This document shows positions 20,705 to 33,319 of a stretch of 64,000 nucleotides of DNA, piece after piece. The stretch's first letter is position 1; each line of letters starts with the position of its first letter. The notes beneath the pieces are model-generated. The model was not told the DNA's origin. It worked only from the letters and a program-made list of their open reading frames with translations, and searched no databases. The stretch covers positions 62,001 to 126,000 of the forward strand of contig JAMKCH010079300.1 in assembly GCA_023653785.1 (NCBI GenBank), written 5' to 3'. The translations under genes were made by a program, and so were the position numbers. The stretch is from Ophioderma brevispina. Its lineage: Eukaryota; Echinodermata; Ophiuroidea; Amphilepidida; Ophiodermatidae.

Positions 20705-21710
20705 CTTTAGCCTTAAAAGAAATACTGATGAAATTAGGTATGAAATCCAAGCATTCGCGCTGTGCATTTAGCCCACAAGGCCTTTACCAATGACTTGTGG
20801 ATACGAGCAAACAACAAACAAAAGGACTGGATTAAGGATATCAAGATGTCTCTTGTAATCTGCACATCGATGTAGGAGGAGGGTCTTCTGCCTTGCTATG
20901 TGGGCATGGAAGTCTCCAGCAAACAATATGATTTGCTCCCTGGCAAAGTAGTGGCCATCAAAGCGAGCTCGACGTAAGGTAACAATTGATGAGATGGAGA
21001 GATATCACCATATGATTGAGCCCGTGTTTTGTGTTCCCACCAGGAGATATTTTGCACGCTCAAGAAAGTCTTGTTTAAGTGCCATCAAGGCGAATTCAAG
21101 CTGCTTCTATATGGACCAAGTTTCAGATCCATATTATAGTATGCTTTCCACGCAAGCTCTGAACAAGGTAAGCTTTGTAGAGGGAAGAACAAGGCTTACT
21201 CTATTTTGCGAAACGAAACGAAACCAAGCAGAACACCCATTGGATTACACGCTTTATTCCGTTATGCACGTTATGCATGCATGACGGAATAAAGCGTGTA
21301 ATCCAATGGGAGTTCTGTTTCGTTTCGTTTCGCAAAATACAGTAAGCCGAAGAACAAGGCAAACGTTGTCTTTTAGCATTAAGAAAGAGACCTACCATGA
21401 TCAGCCATGGTGACAATCATCTTCTAGGCATAGGGCAAGTCTTGTGCATCTTATCCTGGTCTGTAGTAATTGCAGGTCCATATGCATATTCAAGATCTGT
21501 GAGATGCATTCCAGTCTGACGCCTTCATTTTCTAGCTTTGATGATGAGTGCTTTGTCGTTGTTGCCAAGCTATTATCTGAGTATATAGTATACAGCAATC
21601 ACAAAGAGGTAAGGGGAAGGAATCTCCATGAAGGATACCAGCAGTTGTCAGGAACTCTCTAGTGAACCACCCATATACTCTATACAAATGATGTTGGAAT
21701 TTCTTGGTTA
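20705..21710 (-). pseudogene. Broken LINE reverse-transcriptase C-terminal half, split by a MITE
   Basis: Reading the minus strand from 21710, TTAGILHGDS matches the LINE reverse-transcriptase motif T-x-G-(I/V)-(L)-Q-G-D-x-L. Beyond the MITE at 21193-21348, LFRACVESIL, a stop, then YGSETW matches the classic C-terminal 'LFRACVESxLLYGSETW'. RRARFDGHYFAREQI then matches the 'RRxRFAGHC' tail. Multiple stops and frame changes mark it as dead. The TSD of the MITE (GAAGAACAA) is LINE sequence, so the MITE landed in the LINE. Confidence 0.72.
21193..21348. mobile_element. Palindromic MITE with 9-bp TSD GAAGAACAA
   Basis: GGCTTACTCTATTTTGCG at 21193 pairs with CGCAAAATACAGTAAGCC ending at 21348. Exact GAAGAACAA duplications lie at 21184-21192 and 21349-21357. 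The core reads CTTTATTCCGT ... ACGGAATAAAG around a TGCATGCATG centre. It is the best intact relative of the interrupted element at 7143-9628. It is inserted in LINE sequence. Confidence 0.92.
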
Positions 21711-21787
21711 TTATTGGTGAGAAAGGAAGCATAAAACAAATATTTAGGCTTGATGAGAAACGATAAATGCCATATAGTAACTCAAAA

Positions 21788-22718
21788 GTAAACATATTCT
21801 TAGCATATCTGTGAAAAAAATTTCAAGAAGCTGATTTCAACTGATTTTGGTAGGTATGGGTGTCAACATTTACAAAAAAAGTGAGTTATCGTAGGGGGTG
21901 GGGAAATTAGTTTTTCGGGAGTCAAAGATCAATAACAGGGGTCAAATTTTGAAATTGATCCAATCATGTTGAAAAGTTAATAGTTTAATCATAAGGGTTC
22001 CAAAAAGGTATAGTTTGTACTATCTGCTGCCGAAAGTTTTGGAGTTATAGGCTAAAAACAGCAAAAATCAATAAAAACAGTCCCATTTTCAGTTGTACAG
22101 GTTCAAATTTTAAAATTACTAACTATTTACTCCGATTTTAGGATACAAAATGGGCCAATTATTGATGGAGCGCATAGGGATTGAAATAAGGACTATTTTG
22201 ACTGTCTTAAATGCCTAGTTCCCATGTAGGGGGCACCAAAGGTCACTCCATTGCATTCATGCTGTCTTTTGCCCTTGTTTCCCCCGCTACTCGGTAAGTA
22301 AGCAGTTAGGACACTCAAAACTATCATTATTTTATATCCTATGAGCTTCATCTCTAATTTGCACCATTTTTTGTTCCAAATGAGTAATTTTTTAAATTTG
22401 ACCCCTGTCCAACTGAAAATTGATCTTTTTATTGATTTTTGCTGTGTTGCTATAACTCCAAAACTTCCGGCCGCAGGTACAAATTATACCCTTCTTGGAA
22501 TCCTTTAACATTAAAGCTATTAACTTGGTCTACTTTTCAAGATGATTGGATCAATTTCAAAATTTGACCCCTGTTATTGCCTTTGTACTCCCGAACAAGC
22601 TAATTTCCCCCCCCTACGATAACTCACTTTTTTTTGTACTGTTGACACCATACCTACCAAAATCAAGTGAAATCCGCTTCTTTAATAAAATTTTTTCACA
22701 GATGAAACTTACTTAGGG
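21788..22718. mobile_element. Foldback element, about 930 bp
   Basis: The left half is the inverted complement of the right half. CATATCTGTGAAAAAAATTT (21803) pairs with AAATTTTTTCACAGATG (about 22690). TTTTGGTAGGTATGGGTGTC (21846) pairs with GACACCATACCTACCAAAA. AAATTTTGACCCCTG-type words recur in both arms. The unpaired centre is around 22150-22380 and contains GGATTGAAATAAGGACTATT. A diverged relative with the same centre lies at 57600-58330. No coding frame. Confidence 0.75.
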
Positions 22719-23260
22719 ATACTAAGAAGGATTTTGGATAAATAAGCGTCGAATGGTGGTCCGTCAAGGTTTAAAAACCTGGCATATAGCATTTGCAATC
22801 CCTATCTGCCTGAATAGTTTCAGCACTGACAGTCATATTGTACCCTATCTTTTCAACCTTATCACAAAGAAAGTCAGAAATCAGCGTCGGAGTTAGCGTT
22901 GACAAATCCCTTGCAGATGAATTCCAAAGATTTTTTAGAAGAAATTGGATCAGTAACAAAGTCACGTTAGCATCACGATGAGTTTACTGTCAGTTTTCTT
23001 TCTGAACTAGTATAGCGAATTATAGTATTCATCAGAACGTGATTTGCGCCGTCTCGCTCAATTAAGGCGCCTCCGAACCCGCCTCTCCTGGTGGATCTTA
23101 CCATTATACCAAGACGGGAGTCCGATCGTAAAAAAAAAAATGCTCCTTATACAATAGGGCAAAGTTCGTACAGACACAATAAGATGGGGGAGAATGGTCT
23201 CATGATAAACAGTGCATTGTTTTAAGTGGAGTTAAAGTTTTTGGTGGACAAAAAAGTGTA

Positions 23261-23520
23261 CACACTAAAAACACCAAGTCAACTATGCATCGACTAAAAT
23301 GGGGTCAAAATTATGACCACAAAAAGGGTCATTTCACACGTTTTTGACCAAAAAAGTGGTCAAAATTTTAACCCCAATTTTAGTCGGTGCATAGTTCACT
23401 CAAAACGGGGTCAAAAATGACCCCGTTGTTCAAAATATTTTTAGGGTGTCAAATGTAACTTTGACCCCCCCCCCTTTTTCAGTCGGTACAAATTTGACTA
23501 GGTGAGGTGTTTTTAGTGTG
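23261..23520. mobile_element. MITE with CACACTAAAAACACC termini
   Basis: CACACTAAAAACACC at 23261-23275 and the exact inverted GGTGTTTTTAGTGTG at 23506-23520. Inside, a second layer of inverted words (GACTAAAATGGGGTCAAAA and TTTTAACCCCAATTTTAGTC; AACGGGGTCAAAAATGACCCC) makes it strongly self-complementary. It is non-coding. Confidence 0.72.
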
Positions 23521-23926
23521 CACGTATAAAGACCAACATTAGAAGACGCGTATAAAATGATGTACCATTTCCAATAATTTTGTGTTAGCCACTATAAAGT
23601 GATTATTTTCTTATTTCTAACGTACGCTTTCTGAAATTCCCCTCATCTGAATGGTTTCTTCAAAATAGGAGGAGCCCGTTGCTTGTGCCTCCGAACGGAG
23701 ACAGAATCAGGGACTGAATTTTAAGGAGCTCTCCTTAAACGCTTTTTAGGAGAGTGATTTAAAGCTCCCCTTGGGAATCTGTTCTTTCCCTGGTTAGCAG
23801 TGGTAAATGCCATGAACCGCTCCCCTCAAAACTCGCCCCGATATGACCAGGAGAGCTTTTTACCGAGCACCACCTTATTTTAAAAGTCAGTCCCTGCAGA
23901 ATGCTAAATCATTGGGACCTCATAAG

Positions 23927-24106
23927 GAGCGGTCATTATTTATGACGGGGGGTGAAGGAATTCGCCTTTTTTTAGGCGACAAATTTCGCGTTCCCCCTTG
24001 GTTTCCGTTCAAAAAGTTCGCATTCCATGGCCACCTGGTTTTAGGAAATTACTCCGTTTAAAATTTCATGCCCCTCTCCTGATCCATGTGTAAATAATGA
24101 TCCCTC
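23927..24106. mobile_element. MITE with GAGYGGTCRTTATTTA termini, copy 2
   Basis: GAGCGGTCATTATTTATG at the left and TAAATAATGATCCCTC at the right. It is the counterpart of 17389-17572. Confidence 0.6.
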
Positions 24107-24118
24107 CTAAGAGCAATG

Positions 24119-25757
24119 GAAGTTGATTCTTAGTTTCCTGTTGGAGATTTTTAAAAGGCGACGAGGTCTGATTTCATTATTCATTATTTACTGTCATTTC
24201 ATTATTTACTGTCAATTCATTATTACATATAAAGGCATCTTGAATACACTACTAACCTTATATTTGTTATATAAAACAAAGTTTACAAAACGGGTATTTG
24301 CAGGTTTATTTCTCCAAAACTTTAAAAAACAATTCAAGCGTTTTTGCACCAAGTACTTATGACAATCGGGACAAACCTGTTATAGTCGATTCGCGTTGAT
24401 ACGTTCGTCCCCCTGGAGTTTTGAACCTATTCAATTAAGTCGGAGAGGGAAAATGAAAGAATTCAGATGCACGTGCCACACCGGATTATCTTGGAGGACA
24501 CTCCGGTCATATAACTCACTCACCTGTCACTAAATACAATTTCATTCATGTATGGAAACGTACAATAGTGTATTTCAGGCCTTAACATTCCTCACAATAA
24601 CATGATTAACAGAAGTCCCTGCGGGGCCATTCTCCGACAAAGTGATCAAAAACGATTTTTCGTGTCGCTCACAGTCATACAAGGTTTAAAGCCTGTTTTG
24701 CTCGTTAAGAATGAATGCTTATTAATTTAAATTATATTTAAGAGTTATGCTTTCAAAATGATCTGGACTAGAAGTGTGTCCCTGCTCGTTACACAAGAGC
24801 GCATATCACAGGTAACATGAAATTTTTATCAGCCTCTATTATGCCCTAATTATAAATTTCAAAACACGATAATATTGGATTATTAAAGTTTCGTAAGAGT
24901 TCTCTGAGAGCATGTCGCCAATATCACAGACAGATACGTTACCATAATTCAAAGTGATACAAGATTGCCAAAAATAACGGTAGAAGAGTGTTCCAATATG
25001 CTATAAATCAAGCACGTGTCAATGTTATATTATACATGTTTTGCATAGAAATCTGGTTTTGAAGTAACAATTTCCAGGCCTGGTAATGAAAGAAATCCCT
25101 TATGTTACGTTAATACCGCGACAGAGACGTTACCTACCTCCCGCAGCGCTCTTGCTAAACACCGTGACACATAAAGTCGAATACCACAACATGCTTTAGT
25201 ATGATGGTAATAACTGATAAGATATAGAGATTAAGTCGGTAAAGCATGTACTTTTATTAAGAACGGCACGATTAAGAAATAGGCCGGCCAGATACGTTAC
25301 CCAGATACGTTACTTTAGTGTTAACGTTAGGCAATATACTAAAAATCGGACATTTTTTTAAGTTCGCCCATGCAATGTTCCGTGTTCTGAAAATATTAAA
25401 GTTTACAATTTTTAATGATTTTCTGGAATTCATTAATGTTTATATTTGGTCATTTTGGAGACCAAACCTGAACACTTTAAAGGAGCACGACTCATTGAAT
25501 TGTTCACCTCCGCAAGAATGGTACGGGGTCACATATCAGATGAATCGAGTAGACCTATAATGGTATACTGTGACACCCCTCCCAAGGAAACTGCTTAAAA
25601 TGAACAGGAAGGGATGCTTGAATATTTTGAGCAACTGAAAATATGTTTTTATTATCAAGTTTTCAAGAAATTTTTTTTTCACAAAATAATGAAATATTTG
25701 CCACAGCGGCAAATCTGATGCGCGCTCCAACAGGAAACTAAGAATCAAATTCCCTTG
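24119..25757. repeat. Large inverted-repeat-bounded block containing a dispersed 0.9-kb repeat
   Basis: GGAAGTTGATTCTTAGTTTC at 24119 and the inverted GAAACTAAGAATCAAATTCC near 25757 frame the block, about 29 matching bases at each end. Within it, 24622-25490 is a copy of 47945-48925 in the same orientation (shared TGTCGCTCACAGTCAT, TTACACAAGAGCGCAT, CAGATACGTTACCCAGATAC, CCATGCAATGTTCCGTGTTC). The repeat itself starts GGGGCCATTCTCCGACAAAG. At the far end of copy 2 the inverted TTTTTATCGGAGAATGGTCC is preserved, suggesting a non-autonomous DNA transposon of about 0.9-1 kb. There is no coding frame. Confidence 0.65.
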
Positions 25758-25861
25758 GCCTTAAGGTTGGAAACTCAGTGATATTGTTTTTTTTAGGTAT
25801 AGTAATTCGTCATTTGTTAAACTTCCAGGAAAAGATTTCGAATCACCGATAGGACAATTAA

Positions 25862-26380
25862 AGCAATAATAGCACATTTGTTGAAGAGCGCCCCCAATTT
25901 TCAAAATTTAAGATTTTTGCACAGTTGTGTTGGTAATTGTCTAGTAAACTATATACCTGCGAACGGTAGTACGCTAAAAAGCGTATTTGTCATAAAAGAA
26001 GCGATTTTGTAAATTGAATCGAGATCCCAGATTGTAATTTAACGGCGGAGCTGGAAACGCTAAAAATTTGTCCGTCCATTATAGTGCCACCTCAAGAAAA
26101 TGACCTCTAACTTGACTTACCTGAAACAAGCGAAGATATGTACATGGCGCTATTTCCCGGCTATTTCACGCTATTTTCCAGCAGCCGTTGAACTATTATC
26201 GGAGATCTCCGATATTAATTATTTTAATTACAAAATTCCTTTGTTTGCGACACATAGGCATTTTCGAGCTTAACCATTCACAGGTAAGTTTTAAATGCTA
26301 TCCAGTTACCAATGCAACTGTGCAAAAAACTCTTTTTTTTTTAAATTGGGAGTGCTCTTCAAAAATGTGCTATTTTTGCT
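25862..26380. mobile_element. TTAA-flanked MITE, AGCAATAATNGCACATTT family, copy 1
   Basis: Starts AGCAATAATAGCACATTTG after TTAA (25858-25861). It ends with the inverted AAATGTGCTATTTTTGCT before GTAA, a one-base-changed TTAA. The arms match for about 100 bases, including GAAGAGCGCCCCCAATTTT. It is the same family as 30628-31169, mutually in opposite orientation. Open frames in the two copies share a few peptide words (PILIILIT, FELNHSQV) but carry no known domain. Confidence 0.78.
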
Positions 26381-27073
26381 GTAAGGAACGATTTCTGCAA
26401 ATTTCTAACAAGTGCGATGGATTTGCAAATGAGAGGAAGTTCTTTTAAATTTTGCGAATATTGACTATAAATTGGAAGAAGAGGAATGTTGAAGAATACC
26501 TCGGTCTTTCAGTACAGATTTTTTATAAGTATTAAGTGTTCAACAAAATAAAAAGTTAAAAACTTATAGAAAGTTTTTGGGGACTTCAAGCATTTATCTT
26601 TCATTTAATCAAAAAAATCCCACATGAACTAAACTTTCAAGTTCAGTGCATTTTGACTTTGGATCTGTGTCACCGAACCCACGCATATCATTGGCTTTTC
26701 TTTTCCACGCAAATGACCTTGAGGTGCGATTTTTTGGTAGTGAAATAAGGAAATGGATGGGGAAATGGAGTGTGGAAGTCATGAAAATGGAGTCATGGAA
26801 GAACCCGCTACGGATACCATGTAAGTTTGTACACAATTTTTTTCGGTTTGAAAATCATTCTTAGACTTTGCGGTGTCTCAGGTCATGTGAAATACCTAAC
26901 ACAACCACGATGATATATTGATCACATAGTCCTTTTTCAGTAGGGACTAGGAGTCAGTATAATGTTTAAATTTCATGAACATTATTTTGTAGTAACATAA
27001 TTGATTTAGTCCACAGATTGGCAGAGAGTCACTTATGTTCGGGACTTACGTATAAAGGGTACGGTGCCGCGTG

Positions 27074-27278
27074 CCGGTGTCATATAATACAGTGTCCGTG
27101 TGACTGAGTGTCCTACCACCCATCTGTCTATTGTGTTCTCCATTGAGTGCTGTATGCATCGTTTGTTTCAGCACTGTACCCAAATGGCCTCGTCTACAAG
27201 GTCACGGTTTATTCCGTACATGTTGCTATGGTAGCTAGGACAATCTCTCATGGGGGACACTCAGTTTCTTTACACCGG
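27074..27278 (-). mobile_element. CCGGTGT element, minus-strand copy
   Basis: CCGGTGTCATATAATACAGT at 27074 to TTTCTTTACACCGG ending 27278. It contains the reverse complement of GGAATAAACCGTGACCTTG and GACGAGGC seen at 57450 and 16449. A TSD was not found. Confidence 0.75.
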
Positions 27279-29384
27279 TAAAAGGACCTTTGTTTATGGT
27301 CCGTTTTCACCCAAAGACCCCCCTTATTTGATGACATTTCCAATTTTCCTGGGGGAGGACATTGAAGTCCGGGGAGGGGGAAGCGGAGGCGCATTTATGC
27401 CCGGTTGTAGGGGACTGCTGCAACATTCTGACCTAGTGTTCAAAATTTGACACTTGAAAGATTGAAAATATTTGAAATTAGCAGGAATAGTTCAAAAGTA
27501 AAGGATAAGTCTCTAGAATTCTCATAAGTTACCCTTTCCAACTGAAGAATTAACAGAAAAGGGAGCAAACGGCAGTGTTCAAAGATATGAATCTCTATTC
27601 AATTACGTGTTGTAGTAAGTGTCCGTACGGAGAGTAATGACTAAAATTTCCAATTTTGTCCTTATTAGTTTGCTTTTGGTCCTATCATTTGCAGGGTGTG
27701 TTAGGATACCTGTACTTGTTACAAACATGCAAATATCTGATTTTTGATGATTTTTTCGCTTTTCTGATTTATCAAATCACTGATAGTGCAAAGGCATTTT
27801 GTTAAAACTGAAGTACCGACATATAAAAGACTGGACACTGAACGACAGGACAGCTAATTACTGAACAATAAACACAGGATACATAGATAGGAGACGCAAG
27901 ACAATGAGAAACAACTCACCTCAGGACCGCTGAATGACTGAACACGAGGCGTAGTCCAAGATATTTATGATTTGACCCAAAACAAATTGCAAAAGATACA
28001 ATTTTGGTGTTAATATACTGTGAAATATGGGGGCTTTGTTGTTTGTACAGGGGTAAAAAAATAGAATGGTTCGAATCGATTTAAAAGACGCACTAATTTA
28101 TTGAGTTACTCCTAAGGTTTAAAACGGTATGGTTTACCCTATGTATGAGCTATAGTTTTAGTACAATACGCGAAAACACTTCTTCGTATAGAATTACAAA
28201 TGAAGAGCGCCGCTCATTACTCTTATTACTGAATGGAGACGTCATATCTGTGATACAGCTTGGGGAGATTTTGGAAATTCTGCAATGTGTGTTCATGACG
28301 TTCGAGAGACTTTTTAGACCTCAGGTGGTCAAAATTATATGCGCAATGATAATGGGAAATCCGGTATGGTCTCGGCTATCGGAAGCTGAAAACAGAATTT
28401 AAATAAGATTTTCCGTTGTTGAGTGTTGGTGTTGTTTTTGTTTTAGTAACGTTGCGCCATCAGTCAATCCCGGAAATTGAGGGTTGAAAAAGTACTCCTA
28501 TATAATCGTAGATTATGCGCGATAATGTGACTAGTGAGATGTACTATCTGTGTCGGTATTACTTAGATCATTCCTGAACCCACAGTGTCATCATTGCAAG
28601 GTGACATTTTACTTTTAATAAGGTAACAATGCAAATATGCAAATGGGCTTATTTCCGCCCGTGGAACCAAGTTTGAACTGGGAAATTCAATGGGAGTATC
28701 GATTGCCCTTGATTGCTGTCATAATTATATACGCGGAACCGTATTTGTGGGCACGGTCAAGCATAGTTTGCATGACACGTACAATGTACACACAGATTCG
28801 GTTGTGTGTATATTGCAACGCGGGGCATTTGAACTTAGGTCAGTCAGGAATGTACTACACATGCGCGAATTCCGTCGGTGACTTGTCACTAGAATCTTCT
28901 ATACAGGCTTCAATAGTCTAGAGAGGTTTGTTTGTGAAATAGGGACATAACAGTTAAAAGTCACCAGGGGGTAAAATTGACAGAATGGTTTGTTCAAACT
29001 GGTTGTAAATTGTTCATTTGGTCACACTAGATGGATAATTGCATATAGATTATTTATAGGCAGTTCTATATAAGAATTACAGAGTTATGACTAGTGACCT
29101 CCAGGAGATCCTGTATCGCACAGTCACATTTTGCAATCCAATTATTCAACGACTATCATAGATGGTACAACCAGTATATTTTCGGTTCGTGTACCATGCA
29201 TTAGACCATTGGAACAATTTGACACCATTTTATAACGAACATTAACAGATATGATATTTTACACCCCTTGTGGAACCGACACTATCCAGATCTTGAACTA
29301 CAACTGTAGATAGGTCAAAATATACATTTTTAATCTTAAAAGTGACGAACATATTGCTACACAAAGAGATATAATTACACAGCC

Positions 29385-30615
29385 TGTGTAAAAACTCGCA
29401 TGTTTACTATGTAAAAACAGAACACATAATTTTTATGTAAAACCATTATGTAAAACTTTTAAATGTAAAAATGTTATACAAATAATTATGTAAAGTGCAC
29501 ATAAAATATATGTATTATCAGTTGTGTAAACATTACCAAATCATTATGTAAAACTTAAAACACCATCATTAGTAATAATTCTTGTCAGAAGTATGTAATC
29601 TTCCACTTGTTATTTATGTAAATATTTGAACTCAATTATGTAATCTGTTACATATAAATTAGTAAAATGTGAACCCAATTATGGTTAAATGCTACACATC
29701 CAATTATGTAAACAATTTAAACAAAATTATGTAAAATGTTTACATGTAAATTATGTAAACATGTGAAACACAATTATGTAAAATGTTTACATAATATAGA
29801 TGTAAATTAGGGAAAATAATTCACACAAAATAGTCACACAGACACTTCAGTATATGACAAGAATTCAACAAGTTTTATTCAGCTCAAAAAAACAACACAG
29901 TATATAAGTGACTGACAATTTGGGCATCTTCCCCGTGGTGAGAGGCAGTTATTACAAGTGACAGCTGTATGCCTGTATACTACAGTGGTAAACACTGTTG
30001 GTATCGTATGAGCCCAAACTTCATATGCAAAATGGGCTTACTATAATCGCACGTACTTTATGAATACACGTACTGACCCTGTGTTCAACTTGACTGAGAT
30101 AAAGCTTACTTTTCGCCATGACCCATCATCCTGCGAATTATAAGCAGCTCCTATTCCATGGTCTAAAATCATGATTTAGGGTACACAAACGATCGATACA
30201 GCATAGAACAATAGTTAATAATCTTCCCCAATCCCCACACTCCATGAGGCCACGACACTCTCCAAGATCCTCCATTTTCAATTGTGCCGAGCTCGCTCGT
30301 GTCGTGACATGATTCACATAATTTTATGTAAACTTCGATAACTTTTACCGCGCATTACATACATGTAATGGTTTACAAAAAACACATATGTAAATGGAGT
30401 TTGTTTAAATTATTTTATGTCTTTTTGTTTTCTTTTTACAAAACGATGTGTTAAATTGTTAATAAATAAGTAACAAATATAAGACATATCAAATATTTAG
30501 TTATAACTTTCACATAATGTTATGTACCGGTATATTTACCAGCTTTGCATAAAATATGTAATTTTCTACATAATGCCGGTTTACATATATATTTTTTACA
30601 TCATTTTTTCTGTGT
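29385..30615. repeat. AT-rich array of ATTATGTAAA words in two blocks
   Basis: More than 20 copies of TTATGTAAA/ATTATGTAAAA occur between 29385 and 29830, and a second, sparser block lies between 30300 and 30610. The outer edges read TTACACAGCCTGTGTAAA and TTTTTCTGTGTGTATG, so the whole may be one element with CACAG/CTGTG ends. The middle (29830-30300) is unique and non-coding. Confidence 0.6.
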
Positions 30616-30627
30616 GTATGCTTTTAA

Positions 30628-31169
30628 AGCAATAATTGCACATTTTTTGAAGAGCGCCCCCAATTTTTCCAAAAATTTTGAGATTTCTACACGGTCGTAT
30701 TGGTAACTGGCTAGTAAACTATACCTGTGAATGGTTAAGCTCGAAAATGTCTGTGTCGCAAACGAAGGAATTTGTAATTAGAATAATTAATATCGGACAT
30801 GTCCGATAATAATTCAACGGCTGCTGGAAACAGCCTTCCAATATAAAATAGCGGGAAATAGCGCCATGTACGTGTTTACGCTCATCCATTAGTTGTTTTA
30901 TTGCTTCAGGCAAGTCAAGTAAGAGGTAATTTTCTTGAGGTGGCACTATTTCTTCATGGACGGACATAACTTAACATTTCCAGCTCTGCCGTTAAGTACA
31001 ATCTGGGACCCCAATTCTAATAACAAAATCGCTTATTTTATGATAAATGTGCATTTTTGAGCATTCTCGTTCGCAAGTGTAGTTTCCTAAACAATTACCA
31101 ACATAACTGTGCAAAAATATCAAGTTTTGAAAATTGGGGGCGCTCTTCAAAAAATGTGCTGTTATTGCT
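30628..31169. mobile_element. TTAA-flanked MITE, AGCAATAATNGCACATTT family, copy 2
   Basis: Exact TTAA on both sides (30624-30627 and 31170-31173). It starts AGCAATAATTGCACATTTTT and ends AAAATGTGCTGTTATTGCT. The terminal arms extend through GAAGAGCGCCCCCAATTTT. Length 542 bases. It is the most complete copy in the window and supports piggyBac-type target choice for the family. The minus-strand open frame inside is a shadow. Confidence 0.85.
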
Positions 31170-32243
31170 TTAACGCGTTTTGACCCTTTTTCATATTTTG
31201 ACCTCTGTATAAACCTTACCGCCTTAAAAATACATATTCCACTCCTTTTTCCCCAATAACAATTCTGGAGGAAATGATTCTTTTGCAATTAGTTTTGTTA
31301 GGTATTTGTTCTAATTTGACTGGCCTAAATGACTGAATACTGGACCACTGAACGAACCACCGCGGTTGGTATAAAACGCTGAACGACTGAACGAGCCGAG
31401 CTGGCGATAACGAGCCAATACCGGAATTTTGTAACACTCAACATGCTCCAAAATTTGATTATAGTCACTAAAGTCGTTACAATTAGCAGTACTTTGATCT
31501 ATGTTTTAAAAACTCAATCAGTCAATTTCCGTATTGAATTCACCAATCGCAAGGTACCTTGTGGACAGAATAAATGAAACGTTTAGTTGCAAAACAGCTT
31601 TCGTCCATTTTGCCAATTTTGGAAAATCACAAAAAATAATCCTGATGCATGAACTTTATAAATTTAAATACGTTGTTCATCTTAATAAAGCTTAATGATG
31701 TTCTGTTTGAAAACATGAAGGCTTTAAAAGCCAGCCATGCCTTCATTATTTTTTTTAAATTATTATACTGGGCTTAAGCTGTTTTGTAGCAAAATTAAGT
31801 TACTTCCTCTTCAGGAATCACCTTTGCAAAGAAATTTGATTCCAGATGGTATCACTACTTTATGCATCTTTATTATGCTTTTCAAATCAAAAAGAAAACA
31901 ATAAATATCCATTGTTGGGGGTTTTGTTTTTTTTTATAAATTTTCAATTATATTCGTAAAAATGTCATTTTGAATTTTTTGTGTATTTTCGAAACTACTA
32001 CATTTGTTAAAATTGATTATTGCATACCTAACTGTGCAAAACATTATTATTTGGATTTAAAAAGATAAATAATATTGAAGGCTATCATAAAACATAAAAA
32101 ATGAAAATACAAATATATTCCAGAGATTTTAGAGGTATTTTAAGTAAAAAGTTTCGGGAAATTCCAGAAGATTCCTAAAGGGGAAAGGACAATATCTCAA
32201 GAAGGGAAGGTGGTATGGGAGTCAAATAACCAGTATACCGGTA

Positions 32244-32424
32244 CACTGTTAAAAATGTTCATTAAAATAACAGCGTTTTGACTGGCAGCTGGGAACTCAC
32301 AAGTGTAAATCACGTATTTTTACAGTCATTTGCACGTTTCGAGTCCCTTTTTACAGTTATTTGCACGTTTTGAGTCCCGGCTAACACTCAAAACGCCGTT
32401 ATTTTAAGATCATTTTTAACAGTG
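32244..32424. mobile_element. TA-flanked MITE with CACTGTTAAAAATG termini
   Basis: CACTGTTAAAAATGTTCATT at 32244 and the inverted GATCATTTTTAACAGTG ending 32424, with TA at 32242-32243 and 32425-32426. The inner arms pair AAAATAACAGCGTTTTGA with TCAAAACGCCGTTATTTT. A short direct repeat (ACAGTYATTTGCACGTTTYG) fills the centre. Length 181 bases. The TA duplication and short TIR point to a Tc1/mariner-derived MITE. Confidence 0.85.
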
Positions 32425-32609
32425 TATGATAAATATAACCCAATACCAATAACTCAGAACTGACCAGAATGGCAAGAATTCAAGCCCACGTCGCTCTTAT
32501 TAGAAGAGCCGTTCTGGCAGATATTTGTGTGCCTGTTTTTAATTTTAAACTGAAAAGAAGATGTGTTCTGGCGTTTAGTGTATTCATGTTGCTCCGTGCA
32601 TTTCAAATG

Positions 32610-32741
32610 GGCTTACTGTATTTTGCGAAACGAAACGAAACACCCTTTATTCCGTTATGCACGTCATGTATGCATGACGGAATAAAGCGTGTAAACCAAT
32701 GAGCGTTTCGTTTCGTTTTGTTTCGCAAAATACAATAAGCC
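32610..32741. mobile_element. Palindromic MITE with 9-bp TSD TTTCAAATG
   Basis: GGCTTACTGTATTTTGCG at 32610 pairs with CGCAAAATACAATAAGCC ending 32741. Exact TTTCAAATG lies at 32601-32609 and 32742-32750. The core is CTTTATTCCGT ... ACGGAATAAAG around a TGCATG centre. It is the same subfamily as 7143-9628 and 21193-21348, but shorter (132 bases) through loss in one arm. Confidence 0.92.
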
Positions 32742-33319
32742 TTTCAAATGCCCAAAGCCAGAAATCGAACCAATTTGAAGTTTGCACCCTCATTTTTGCA
32801 CGCTCATTTTTTATGAATAAGATAAACAGCAAATAAAAGCTTATTTCATTCGATTGAAAGTCATACTAAACAAAAGCCCATGCCTACTTAGTTTGTTTTT
32901 ACCAGAATGCGTTCTGCGGAGATTTAAAAACAGTTTTTGGACACTCTGAACATAATTTTAGAATCATAAAATGTTTTAAAGTCAAAGGCAATGGAGGTAC
33001 ACAAAAAATCACATTTAATTACTGCAGTTTCATTTATTAATCTTCAGATGCGAATGTATACAACGCGTGCCGTGGTTTGGTCGCGCAATTTTGTAATTGG
33101 CTAATACGCGTATTTGCATTATACGCAAACATAGTTGCCATCGCAGTTGGCAAGAAAATGTAAGATAGGGAAACCCCCACATTTCGTAATTAACAGAGTT
33201 TTCAGGAAGTGGAAGCGTATATACGACGCTATAGGCCTACATCTAATGCAAATAACTACATGCTTAAAATTCTGATGTATTTAGTTATGACCCAAAATGA
33301 ATTTCAATAGTATTGAATC

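Noticed and set aside
28145..28402. 85-codon frame with IxxLxxILEILQCVFMTFERLF
   Set aside because: No family recognised, no convincing splice borders, isolated among repeats; kept only as a possible remnant.
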